This document shows positions 32,474 through 44,209 of a stretch of DNA of 64,000 nt, in pieces (position 1 is the first letter of the stretch; each line of letters starts with the position of its first letter). The notes beneath the pieces are model-generated. The model saw only the letters and a list, made by a program, of their open reading frames with translations. It had not been told where the DNA came from and ran no database searches. A program made the position numbers and the translations under genes. Source of the stretch: Gliomastix tumulicola (lineage: Eukaryota; Ascomycota; Sordariomycetes; Hypocreales; Bionectriaceae); assembly GCA_001599755.1 (NCBI GenBank), contig BCHX01000002.1, forward strand, positions 3,578,330 through 3,642,329. The letters run 5' to 3'.

Positions 32474-33275
32474 CTAGCAAGCAGGGAGCTCCGCGATCTT
32501 GCCCTGGTCGCCCAGGCAGCTGCCCTGCGAGTCGACCTTCTCGCTGTCGCCGTCGCCCTTCTCAACACCGACGTACTCCTGGCAGACGCTGTCGACGCCG
32601 TCGCCGCACGAGTTGCTGATGGTGGCGGTGTCGCCGTAGTTGGAGTTGATGCCGACGAGGTCCGACTTGACGCCGGCGGCCTGGATACCGTCAACGACGA
32701 CGTTACGGGGGCCGCCGTTGCCGGTGCAGTCACCGCAGCTGCGGTACAGCTTGCCGACGTTGACGACGGTGTAGTCCTGGATGGTGACGGTGCCGCGGCC
32801 GTTGTGCTGGACGACCTTGTCCTTGGCCTCCTGGGCGCCACCGCCGGAGATCAGGACGTCACCCTCGCCGAGGGCGGAGATGGCATCTATACACATGTCA
32901 GTGGGACGGACAGGACCAAGAGGAGCGAAGCAGTGGAAGCTGTGCCTTACCCTCGCAAACATCACGGAACCAAACGTTGGTCAGAGTGCAGGAGCCCTCG
33001 CAGTGGACACCCTCGAGGGAGTCGCCGCCGATGATGACGTTGGAGATGCTGGCGCCATCCTCGAGGATGAAGACGGCGTTCTCGCTGCCGGTGTCCTCAT
33101 CCGAGTCGCAGGGCTGGCCACGGTCAAACTCCTGGTTGCCAAAGTCCTCGGATCCGGAGATGACGGACGGCTCGGGGAGGCTGACGATGTCGCCGACGCG
33201 CTCGGGGATGTTGAGCGTCTGGGCGGAGGTGAGGCCGAGGGTGGCGAGGATGATGGCGGCGGAAACGGAGTTCAT
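32474..33275 (-). CDS. Secreted pectate lyase, polysaccharide lyase family 3
   Basis: This enzyme cleaves polygalacturonate in plant cell walls by beta-elimination and depends on calcium. Exons 33275-32951 and 32886-32474 join in phase 1 to 245 aa, the usual size for PL3. The first 18-19 residues form a signal peptide (ending LTSAQT). The domain shows the PL3 hallmarks in order: VFILEDGASISNVIIG, GVHC.GSCTLTNVWF.DVCEDA, GGGA..A.DKVVQHNG, GKLYRSCG.C and GINSNYGDTATI. Cysteines are paired in the usual places. The codons are strongly C/G-ending compared with neighbouring genes, as in highly expressed secreted enzymes. A TATA-like sequence (TATAAA on the minus strand) lies near 33398-33403. Identification is firm. 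Confidence 0.94.
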
Positions 33276-36010
33276 GTTTGCGGTTGGCGTGGTGGATGGG
33301 AAGCTGTGAGTTACTTGTCCTCGAAGTGTGTGCGGTGAAGAAGTATCGGTGATGGATGGAGTGATGCCATGAGATATCGTGGTGCCGTCGTGTCCCCTTT
33401 ATACCATTGGCACTCAGCCTAGCCACCAGGATCTTCCATGGTTTGTGTGGAAAAACTCATCCCGGGCCTGGCGATCATCCCCGTACCTTGCGAGAAACAG
33501 TCTCAACGCTGGATACGAAGATTGAGGTTTGCTCTGACCTGTCGAGGGGTTAGGTGACAAGCATCGGAGGCTGATGTTTGGGCCCCATGGCGGCGTGCTT
33601 CGTCCCCCACTTGCCGGCGGAGGAGGAGAGAAGCAGAAGGGATCGTCGGCGTTCGCAGTCGTGATTTGTGGAATTAATGAAACACGACCTGAAGAGTTTC
33701 AGTCAGGTGGGCTTACTCTTCAGGGACGCTGTCCAGCTGTCATAATTATGAAGCAGCCAGCGCTTGAATATTCATGCAAGTCGGCTTTCAACTTGGCTGA
33801 ATCTAGACGACGCTTCACGATGCTCTTTCCAGTGATCGCTCGCGGTACCGACTTGGCGGCCCTGTCCCATAGCCAAGTCTACCAAGCCCAATAGCCGTAC
33901 TACATAATTAATCAGTGGCTCTCAAGCCAGCCAGTCGGAAACAACACAGGCCAGGGGATCTAAGAAGCTGCAAACAAATCATCCCGGATGGTCGGGCGTG
34001 TCGGGGCCCTGGCACTCCCTTCCGGAGAGCCATCTTCCGACCCCTGCCCACCGACTCCGATGAATTCAAACAGAGGAGGCCTCTTTCAGAAATGGATCGT
34101 CAACACGCCTCAGAAACGCATGATTTGTTTGGAAACCATGACCGAGATCGACGCCCGCATTGGACTTCATTCGAGGAACAACACCCAAACGTCAGCGGCT
34201 CGCCTTGACGGAGAAAATAAAGGAAGCGAGCGAATCCCACTTCCCAGCTCGTCCGACAGGCCGACGTCGCAGATGTTAATTGCACGACGTCATGTTTAAT
34301 ATACTTGCGGTTGACTGCCGGAGACGATGGAGCCATCTACCGGCGGCTCGTGGGAAGACTTTGTTCCTGAATATCATGGATATTACCTCCGACTCTTATA
34401 GCAGATCCGGGATCGTGACTTCTAATCCCTGAGTGTGTTGGCTTCAGACCACACAACAATCCTTCATCCACTTTCTTTCCAGATTGCAGGGCTAAAGCCA
34501 GTTTCGGCCGTCTACGGCGGTAGAGATAATCACAAGGCACGTACGATATATTTCAGCAAGTTCATTTGAATTTCAAGACCTGGACATGCTCGGTGTCGAA
34601 ACACTACAGGGTAGCTGGCCCTGAGTGCGAGCTACCTTAACATGCCCGCCTCTCATCATGGAACTTAAATTTTGCCTCCCGCCATCATTCCCAGCCCCCT
34701 ACTCTCGATTTTTTTGATCTCAAGTTCTCTCTTACCCCTTTGAACAGCCCGTTTCGTATTGCGTCCGAACTTCTACATCGTTTCTCATCCCCGAACTCAA
34801 GAGCATGTACCACCCCTGTCCACCAAGAACGACACGGCTCGGTGCCCAGAACGTGACAAGCTGACAACACTGGATTGGATGGTGGTGACTCCAAGCGCTT
34901 GTCGATGCTTCCTATTGGCCGGTTTCTTCTGGCTGGTAAATCTCGTCACTGCGGGGCGTCTCAGTTGGACGGACGCCGTTGGCCGCCCTGAGTGATTGTT
35001 GCGTTGCATTGTGGCGGTCTCCAGCTTGATCGGGACGACTGACGCTCGTCCAGGGATCTGTGCGAGGCTCACTCGTGAGCCATCGCGCCAGGATGACTGA
35101 GCCTAATGCATGCATGAGTATTGCTTATTTCAGAGCAGTATGCCTCCTTAGGCTGAGTGACCGGGCTGATTTCCTCATGCGGGAAGGCATACCTGGTGTC
35201 GCACCGGACTGGTGCTCTGACCGTGGCTGAGACGCGTTGCCAAGTGGGTGCATCGCCGATCACTAAACTCTCGGCTGTTGATGGCTTTGGGGAGTGGCTT
35301 CTCCTAGTCCATTCTAATGGTCTACACGCTGGACGATACGGCTTCACCTCCCAGCATCATGACGACCGACTTTAAATAGATCCTCTGCATGGTCTGGTCT
35401 GTTGCGTGTCAGTCAATTTGGGCGGACGATCCCGAGTTGCGATCCTGAAGCTCCCATTGCGACGCTGACAGCCAAGGTCCGGTATCAAGAGCCAATCAGA
35501 ACGCAGTCATCTCCGCTTGGGGACTCGGGGATAGTTCTTGGGACACGTCCCAAGTCGCTTGGACAAGTCTGGGATATCTCGGGGGCGTTTCCAGAGCCAC
35601 TGTTTAGGGACAAATTGGGGAATGCGAGGCAGGGTTCAGGGACGCGGAGGCTCGGTTGCGGCTCCGTCATATATCAGTTTGCCTAGACGACAGCCGACTC
35701 TGCGCCGCCCATTCCACCTTACCGCCCATTGCTTCTGGCCGGCGGTGTCGACGCAGTGGCGTTTTTAGCTTGGATCGACGGAGCAGGGACAGCGTGAGGG
35801 ACAATCGAGGAGGATTTCTGTGAGCCCAGGCCGCTGTGGAGGCCATCCGTCACCAGTGAGGATGTCTTATATACATCTCGGGCGCGTGCGACCTGGTTTG
35901 ACGGTCCGCATTGGGTTGCCTTCCACTAAATCTCCCTAATATCCCAAGCCTGGTTGCCTCGAATTTTTCCCGGCCCAACGCTTGTTGCGCCTCTTCCCAA
36001 TTGTGGCACA
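33276..36010. other. Large intergenic region between pectate lyase and finger protein B
   Basis: About 2.7 kb between divergent start codons. I saw no frame with coding character, no transposon and no tRNA. AGGGAC hexamers cluster in the last 400 bases before gene B. The stretch is long for this window, so regulatory content or a decayed gene is possible. Confidence 0.4.
35606..35802 (+). promoter_or_regulatory. AGGGAC hexamers upstream of finger-protein gene B
   Basis: AGGGAC occurs at 35606-35611, 35638-35643, 35785-35790 and 35797-35802, about 210-405 bases before the gene B start and in the same orientation relative to the gene as at gene A. A binding role is inferred only from recurrence. 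Confidence 0.35.
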
Positions 36011-38084
36011 ATGGCGACGCCTTTGCTGAGCTCGTACACCCAATCTTACTCTTTTGCTCGTGGGATGACCCGTGCCGGCGCCGGCGGCGAAAGAGCTTCC
36101 TCCCACCTGAAGCAAGCTCTTGCGGAGATTGACGGGCTCTTTGCAGGCCTTAATTACATCGACAAGACCGATACTTGGAAGCAGGGGCCTGGCGTGGCAG
36201 GGGACGGCGCCAAAGACCAGACTTTCAGGACGCACTGTGAACTCGAACTTGACGCCCGGATCTTCTCCCAAGCCGAGCACCAGCTGCAGCCCCCGAATTG
36301 GGCGGCCGTGGGCAGCAACCCCGTGATGCCCGAGTCCCAGACGCAGCAACAGCAGCAGCAGCAGCAGCAAGCGAACAAACATGCGCCTCCGTCGCGGTAC
36401 GACTGGTCGTCAATCAGAAACGTCAAGGAGGGTTCTGAGCACATCTGGCAGAGGTTCGACGCCCTCGCAGAGACACTCAACCAGCCCGCCATCAACCAGA
36501 TCCGCAACAAGTACAACGATGCCAAGGGCCTCCGCGAGACTGGAGTCTTCACCTTCCGAGACATTGTGTCCGGCACCGCGCCGAATGACCTCCGACAAGT
36601 CTTCGCATTCGCAACTCTGTCCTACGTCATCTCTTGTCTCCTGTACCGCGAGAATCGCATTCCCAAGGGGGACATCCTGTCCGGCATCCAGGTCTGGCGG
36701 GATGCAATTCAAGACGATGAAGAGCGCAAGGCGTTTGTGGAGCTGGCTCGACATCTCTGGCCCGAGGCACATGGACGCTTCCATTTCATCGACCTGGACC
36801 TACCACACCAAGGCCTTCAGATGGATCTACCGCTGAATGGACAATGCTGGGACTGGACTGCTAATCGTTTTGCTCCGATGGCCGACGTTCAGCGTCCAGT
36901 CCAACAACTTCAGTCGAACGTGGCGCATGGCTCGAATAATAATGCAAGCATCCCAGCACCATCCGAGCTTGATCTCTACGCTGCTGGCTTGCTTGACGAT
37001 ACTACCCAAAATCTAGCCCGCGATGCCCTCGGCAACAACCAGTACTTGTTGGAGAAGCATATCGACGATCTCATGACACTTTCTCACGAGGCCTGGGATT
37101 GGTCGCATCTGCGGAACGTTCACCCCGGATCTACGGACTGGTGGACGCCCCAGATCCCTGGTCGCCCGCCCGAGCGCGCACCTGGGGATTCTGGCTTCCA
37201 CGCCCAAATTGGACGATCAAGAGACATCCCAGTGAGGCAGCAAGCGGTTGACCACTGTGAGAAGCTTTGCGACACGAAGATCTTCCAAGTCATCCTTCTG
37301 TACCTCCATCAGCTCCCTATAAGCAGTCTCCTCTACCTGCTCTCTGGCTATGGTATAACTGCAAAATCACCACAATCTGTTGCCGCCTTCAACAATGGGC
37401 AGCAAACTCAGAAAAGAATGATACAGGAGCAGTACTTGGATCCCCTGGCATCCAGTCCGATATCAGTGTGCTCGCAAGCCCGAGCCATCCTAGCTGTGGC
37501 CAGGAAGTTCGTCAAGCTGGGGTATCTTCAGACCTGCCACGAAGTGCAGGACTACATGATCAACGTAGGGCGGGTAAGATCGTCCCCAATTCCTCTCTCT
37601 GATGACCGGATAAGACCACTCACAATCTGCACTCCAGGAGCTCTTGCAAGTCGGGCCATCATACCCAAGCTTCAATCGGTGGGTTCTGGGGTCCTTCTCG
37701 GAACAAGCGACACCGTCGACGACTGGTAGCTATGCCGAGAATGGTCCTGACCTATCGCCTCCTGCCGAGAATGGCCCGGCCACGACACCTCCCCTGTGGT
37801 GAGTGCCTGGCCCTCCCCCCCCCCGTCTACCAGTCCATCAAATGCGTCGATTCAAAGTCTGACATCTCTCAATTAGGTCCCCTCCAACCTGCAGCGAATG
37901 CGGGAGAGTCTTCAGACACGGGTCCAACCTGACGAGGCACAAGAGACTGCACGACCCGTCCAAGTCTCTGCAGTGCCCGAGCGGCGGCTGCGGGTTTGTC
38001 GACCGTGGTGGACGAAGATACAAGCTGCGTGAGCATTGGACGAAGAATCATGCGGGACAGGCTGTTCCCGTTTCGCTGGCGTAA
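36011..38084 (+). CDS. Finger protein B: helical domain plus C-terminal C2H2 finger pair
   Basis: Exons 36011-37573, 37638-37798 and 37877-38084 join in frame to 643 aa. It shares with finger protein A the DAKGLRETGV.FRDI.SGTA block, VQVW.DAIQDD, ARA(I/L)LAVARK.V.LGYLQ, the GPSYPSF linker and the two fingers: CxxC-x12-HxxxH, then C-x4-C-x14-H-x4-H. It is longer because of a polyglutamine run near residues 112-120 and an insert around 275-410. Both introns match those of gene A in place and phase (after NVGR in phase 0, and just before the fingers in phase 2). Function is unknown. No signal peptide or membrane segment is seen, so a nuclear or cytosolic role is likely. Confidence 0.85.
36342..36370 (+). 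repeat. CAG/CAA triplet tract encoding polyglutamine
   Basis: A run of CAG and CAA triplets encodes about nine consecutive glutamines in finger protein B. The related protein A lacks it. Such tracts change length easily. Confidence 0.85.
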
Positions 38085-38743
38085 TCAGTCTGAGAGGCCT
38101 AGAGCGCATTTCCCGCGACAGCTTTGCGCGGTTGGTAAACATACGCCGTGGGGGGCTAACGTGACACGTAGTAGTTGGTGTCGGACCGTTGTTCAAGACG
38201 CAGCTCGAACCCCTCCCCCCCCCTGAACGGTCGTGTATATTACTAGTAGGACATGAATTTCCCAAACAATGGCTACGTTAATCTGCCAGTAACGCCCGGT
38301 TTCCCCGCAGAAAGAAAAGCTCGACCGGGGCGAGTGTCATATTCGCTTCCACGTTGATACTTGTAGATGCTATATCCCATCCACGTTTGCTTTTTCTCCC
38401 TTGGTTAGAAAAATTGACTCTGGCTCACTGCCGTAATCATTTTTGGTCCACAATTGTTTCGCTTGCTGCGCCTCAACCAACACCATGAGGCAACCAAGAC
38501 GAGACAAGCACAGCTTGAAGCCTATGCGCCCGCAGATCCAATCCTGGTGGTGCCCTTGCCCGCAATGCCAATAGTCGGGCGCCACCCAGCCGACCTGCAT
38601 GAGCTGAACCTCCATCACCTGACTACGGAAGCCCAGGGCTGATCTACCCCGACAATGCTGCCTCACAGTCGTCTCGTCATGGCTGCTCTCTTGAAGCACG
38701 CACTTCGAGAAAAAGACGGACGGCACACATCTTCCATCAGACC
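38085..38743. other. Intergenic region between finger protein B and the ankyrin gene
   Basis: About 660 bases in tandem orientation, presumably a 3' flank and the promoter of the ankyrin gene. No further gene was recognised. Confidence 0.45.
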
Positions 38744-41700
38744 ATGAACGCAGACGAGAGCGGTGCCGACATGGACCACCCCGGGTTGGCACCAGATGAT
38801 GACGGAGATCAAGCGCCTGTGCTCTCTGACGAAGACTACGATAGGCGGCTCTCCGATTTGGCTGATTACTTGCAACGCCGTCGCCACGACATCGAACACG
38901 ATGCGCACCTGCACCAGCTGCTGCACGGTATGGATGGGGGGAGGCTCAACAGTCCGGCATCATGGGACGACGAGACCCTGTTGCACCTCGCAGCCAAGCA
39001 GGGGCTTCACTCAACTACTGGACTGCTCCTTCGGCTGGGCGCGAACACTTCCGCCCTCAATTCGTCGGCGGAGTCACCCCTCTACTACGCGTCGCACTTT
39101 GGGCACCCCAAAGTCGTGGAACTGCTCGTCTCCTCATCCGAGTCAAACATCGACCAAAAGTCAACGCGCGGGCTCTCCCCTCTCATGATTGCCTCTAGGA
39201 ATGGACATGCAGAGGTTGTCAGCCAGCTGCTGCAGGCGGGCGCAGATGTCGGGGCCACGGACGGGCAGGGCAGGAGTGCGCTCGACTTCGCATGCCGGCA
39301 TGGCCATCTCGAGATTGCCGGCATGCTTCTTGACAAGGACGACTCCCACCTGAACCAGGTCAACAGGATGGAGCGAATGTCTGCCCTGTACTGGGCAGTC
39401 CGATGGGGCTACGAGAACACTGTGAGGTTTCTGCTGGATAGGGGAGCCCGGACGGACAGGGAGCTTGGCCCTGGCGTGAGTCCCATCATGTTGGCGACTG
39501 AGGGGAAGCGCGCGGCTGTTCTCCTAGTTCTGCTCGATGAGAAATATGGTTTGCGACATTTCCTGGAAGAGGCGGACGCAGAGGGAGCCACGCCGCTCAT
39601 CACGGCTACGATTCTGAACTATGACGAGATTTGCGGGATCTTGATCGATGCGGGCGCAAAGGTCGACGTGCGGGATCGCAGCGGCGAGACTGCCCTCCAT
39701 AAGGCGAGCTCCCGTGGTTACGACGGCATCGTACGCCAACTCCTTCGTCATAACGCCCAAGTCGATACGCAAGACAAACGTGGGCGAACATCTTTGCATA
39801 AGGCAACTTTAGGCGGCCACTACCAAGTCGTTGGGGCTCTGCTTGAGTATCGATCAAAGCCCGGCAGGTTGGACAATGAAGGTCGGGCAGCCTTGCACAT
39901 TGCAACCTCTTCCGGTTTCTCCGACATCGTAAAACTACTCCTTGAGAGCGGAGCAGAGGTGGACGAGCTGGACAGTCAACGCCGCACAGCCCTTCAGATA
40001 GCAAGCGCCTCTGTGTCTCATGGTGACGTTGTTAAGATACTGCTTGATCACGGGGCGCAGACCAGTATGGTGGATGATAGAGGCTGGACGGCTCTGCATA
40101 TCGCATGCGAAAGGAGTGACCTCACCATTATCAATCTACTCCTGAAACGCGGTGCACCAATCGGTCAGGTGGACAAGGGAGGCAAGACGGCCTTGCACGT
40201 TGCAAGCTCTCGCGGCCGTCTCTCCATCGTACGCCGGCTTCTTGATCACGGAGCGCTGGTTGATCAGCAGGACGAGCAAGGCTGGACCGCCTTGGACGCA
40301 GCAAAAATGCGCGGCCACGTCGACGTCGAGCAAACGCTGCGAGGATACGGTGCCAAAACAGGCAGCCATGGGATTCCTCTTGACGAAGCTGCAATATTGG
40401 ATCTCGTAGCTGAACCTCTCATCCGGAATGCTGTCAAACTTGCCCTTGCCGCTCAACATGAGACAGAGACAGATGCACGTGGCGATGATACAGCGACAGA
40501 GTACTCACTGGACGACAATGCGGATTATTCATCTACCCGAGACTTCTGCAGCATGCTCTCTCGAGACCTTGGTCATCATCTCGACGACCTTCAGGAGTCG
40601 TTTGTCAGGTCGGAGCGTGTGGAAGCGATCTTGAAGGACTTTGCACACCTTTTACACGGAGAATCTGAGACTCCAGCCGAGACAGAGGCATCGTTAATGC
40701 TCCACCGGCAGCACAAGTAAGTATTCTGGTCTTTTCCCCAAAAACCTTTTGGAGTTTTCGGATCTTAAACATTCGTTCGCCAGGATGATCTCGCATAGGC
40801 TTCTAGGAGAGAAGGTCAGGACCGACGATGTTGCCGACAAGATCAAAGAGGCTCGGCGCAAGGGCGATGCGAAAGCTTGGCTTGATGTTCGGGCTTGGCT
40901 CTATGAAATAGAGCATGAGGCGGCAGGACCTCCTTTGGAGGAGCCTACCAGCGACTATCCCTCGCGTCGGCGGGAGCACGATACGGAGCTCTTCGAGCCT
41001 CCGGGTAATGAAGATTTCGTGCGCAAGTCCAAAGCCTATGAGTGGCTTCTTTACAAGCTTGGCCGGCTGCCTCAAATCCAGAGAGGATATCAGACCACCG
41101 ACATAGGAAAGGAGGTGCGAAAGCAGCTGAAGACGTACGGTCCTTTCCGGAGGTTGAGCCGAGGCTTGCCAGCCCCAACTGCTACGGTGATATTCTATAT
41201 CCACTGGAACCCTCTGCAGTTCTGTCAAGACGAGGATATTGTACCTTGCCAGTCGGGAACACTCGACAAAATCATCACCTTGACTGGGTATTGGTCTGAA
41301 TGCCTCGCAACATCAGTAACGGAGTACCTTGGTCAGATTTGGCCCATTACAAGCAGGCCTATCATAGCTTTGTTGAACGAAATGCTTTCTAGTCCAGCAC
41401 GGACGGAATGGGTTTGTACGATGACAACTTCAGTCAACATGTTTTGTACGAACTGAAGGCTGACCGCGAGTGCCACAGATGAAGAGAAGGACAAGAATGG
41501 CGAAATTGCTGGCCATGCTCACCCTAAGCCAAACATTCCGCAACTAAAAGCACGGGTGGATTATCACGACAACACCACTGTGACTGTGACTGCTGGACTT
41601 GTCTATCTATCAGAACTTGCCGATCAGCTGGGTTGGCTAGCATCGGCAATGAACAGTTCACCCTCGACGAGTGGAATGCGGATACTGAGATCGCCTACCT

Positions 41701-43662
41701 TGAAGTTCGCCGAGGTTGCAGTAGGCGAGTCAAGGGATTCACTCTCCTGCCTGATCGGCGTTCGTTCGTGGACGGAAAGTGCTGCTACCGAAAGCAACAA
41801 TAGTAACGGAACCTGCTGGCGTCCGTTATTCCGGAATCCTTCGATTGTTCACGGCTTTCCCATTTTCGCACGGCCAGATCCATGTCCTGGGTTAGAAATT
41901 GCCCTTGATACTTTGGCGTTCATCCTTGGGACGGACCAGGTTGTGCAACTCAACCAGAGAATAATGATCAAGGGCTTCCGCTTTCTCGCCGTTGCTCTCC
42001 AGGAGACCGCCGGGGTGGTGAGATGGCACCTCCTTCACTCGGGGGACTCGTCCCAACGCATCGCGTATGACGACCCTGAGATGGATAAGCTGTATTTTGA
42101 TCTGCCGCAGGGACTCACATTGAAACAACTCGGGGCCAGGCGGCACATCATAGGATGGTGCAGTGAGGCGAGAGATGTTTGCGGTAGGCGGTTCCAGCCT
42201 TTCAAAGGGTCATCGCAGCTCCTCCACTAATTCAGAATCTCCAGGACGACCCGATGCGGATTTAGATGTCAAGCCCTCCAGGCTCCGGCAGCCCCCAGCG
42301 TTTATCCGCATTGATCGAGTATACATCGAAGGGGGAAATCAAGTGATCGGGGGCCTCAACCTCTCGATTAACAACCGGGACAGGCCACTGCAGCTAGACC
42401 GACAGAATGACTTCCCCAGCATGCTGAAATGGATCAGCCAGCAGCCCTTTGTGTTCTACGACGTTGGCACTCGTCGCGCTTGGCTTGTCGATGGTGCATC
42501 GGCTTTGTTGCACCTGCTTCGGCTATCACTTCACCGTGACGGGAATGATACTATATCGCCCTACGAGTGGATGTTTGATGCTTCCCAGCTGAGAAACGAG
42601 TCGGCAGACCTTCCGGCGCGAGTTGCAGCCTTGAATGTCTTGAAGAGCAGCGAAAATGGAAAGTTGAGGCTCTATCCGACCGGCAGCAGCATTGTCGACG
42701 GACAGGAGGTGGAGGAGTATGCAACGCTGAGGAAGAGGACGCTGGACATTCTGCGCTCCCTCGAGGCAATGGTTGATGCGAAAGCAAATTCCGGGCTTCA
42801 GGAGGGCATCGTATTCCGCCAGACCTTGGACTTGCGCCGGGACATTATCGGGTTTGATATGGATGACGTGCTCGGTCTCGGAGGGCCGATATACTCGAGG
42901 ATGCAGCTCCTTGGCTCGCACGGCCACGGATGGAGCGATCTGGTATCCGAGGCCAACGCCACGACCATCTTTGGACGCGGATTCGGGGAGCTCATCCGGC
43001 CCTGCGATGCGTCTGCTGTCTGCGGCGAATGGGCGCGTGTGCCGGTGGACGAAGACTACCTGGCTACCACGGTGCCGACCTTGAATCTGCTGCTGAAACG
43101 TTGTCCGGGGAGACTAGAACTAGACCTCGGCGAGCTGACGGAGAGGACCGTGTGCTTGTCGCCCAGGGACTCGCTGAGACCCTGCATCTGCGTAAGGAGT
43201 CGGAGGTCAAGCGTCAGCCACGCCAAGCCGCTGCAGCTCCTCAGTTCCAAGAAGAAGTGGAACGTCATCAAGTTCTCCAGGAAGGATCTGGTGCCCATGA
43301 GGGTGTCCGATCTGGACGAGCGCGGTGCCGTCGTGTTCGGGTACATCTCTTTCCTGGGCTGGGGCGGCGAAGGTGATCTCACCGATGCAGGAGGGGGGCA
43401 GGGGCAGCAGATGCAGGTGCAGGTGCAGATGCAGATGTCATCCCTCGCGCCGCCCCCGGGTCCCCCGTCATCTTCACAGAGTGCTGCAAGTAGTGGGTTG
43501 GGGCTGCAGAGCCTCTCTGCTTCTGGCTTGTCGGGCTCGGGGAGTCTTTCGGCTTCGACGCCGCCCAGCGTTGGCTCTTCTCAGCCATCGGGGAGTACAC
43601 CCGCGCGAAGGAAGAGGAATTGGTTGTCGATATTGAGGGGAAAGCGGACAAGCACCTCATGA
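38744..43662 (+). CDS. Ankyrin-repeat protein with large fungal C-terminal domain (1578 aa)
   Basis: Exons 38744-40716, 40784-41415, 41479-42183 and 42236-43662 join in frame; the introns are 67, 63 and 52 nt. About 13-14 ankyrin repeats fill residues 75-545 (for example ETLLHLAAKQG and TALHKASSRG), a protein-interaction scaffold. A helical linker and a Trp-rich segment follow. The C-terminal half carries a domain I know only as a recurring uncharacterised fungal module: it has GLEIALDTLAFIL, IKGFRFLAVALQE, a GWCSEA segment, and later FYDVGTRRAWLVDGASALLHLLR with DDVLGLGG. The last 100 residues are Gln, Ser and Gly-rich and basic. Ankyrin repeats joined to this module suggest a signalling or recognition protein; that is inference. 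Confidence 0.82.
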
Positions 43663-44209
43663 GGTCCCTTTCTACTTATAAGTTGTCCCTGACAGGCATA
43701 GGATCACAGCCCTGTAGAAGGCGCCGCAACCAGTATGACCATTTCACAGACCATTCAAACCTGAAGGGAGCTATTCAACTTACACACCACGAAGCATTAG
43801 CTCCCAGCACCGGATTACAGAATATTTCCAAGCCATATTATAAAGTGATTCGCTATTTAGAGGACATAATAATTGCTCCAAGCGAGCGCCTGCTTTAGGG
43901 TAGGTACCTCCAAGCCAACCAAACTCATGGCGGCTGGCTTGCTACTTTTCTGCACAATTGTCTCAGAGCACTAAAAGGCTACTTTGCCATTCTTAATGAT
44001 TCACGATGATGAGATGCCCATCGCGACCATGATTGAAGGCGCTCTCATTTCCATGACAATAAATCAGTAGTAATGTTCTGGACATCATGAGGGGTCTTGA
44101 CAGGGGGTCAAAGGACCCACGTGACATAAGTTGAGATCACCACAAGGAAATTGAACCGTACGCCTCACAACAATCGTCCCGGGCTTTGGCTCTCCAGAGC
44201 AATTAAGTC
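43663..44209. other. Intergenic region upstream of fig1
   Basis: About 550 bases, AT-rich in parts, in tandem orientation. It presumably contains the fig1 promoter. No gene was recognised. Confidence 0.45.

Noticed and set aside
32396..33338. Plus-strand ORFs of up to 212 codons opposite the pectate lyase
   Set aside because: They arise from the strong third-position G/C bias of the lyase gene on the other strand.
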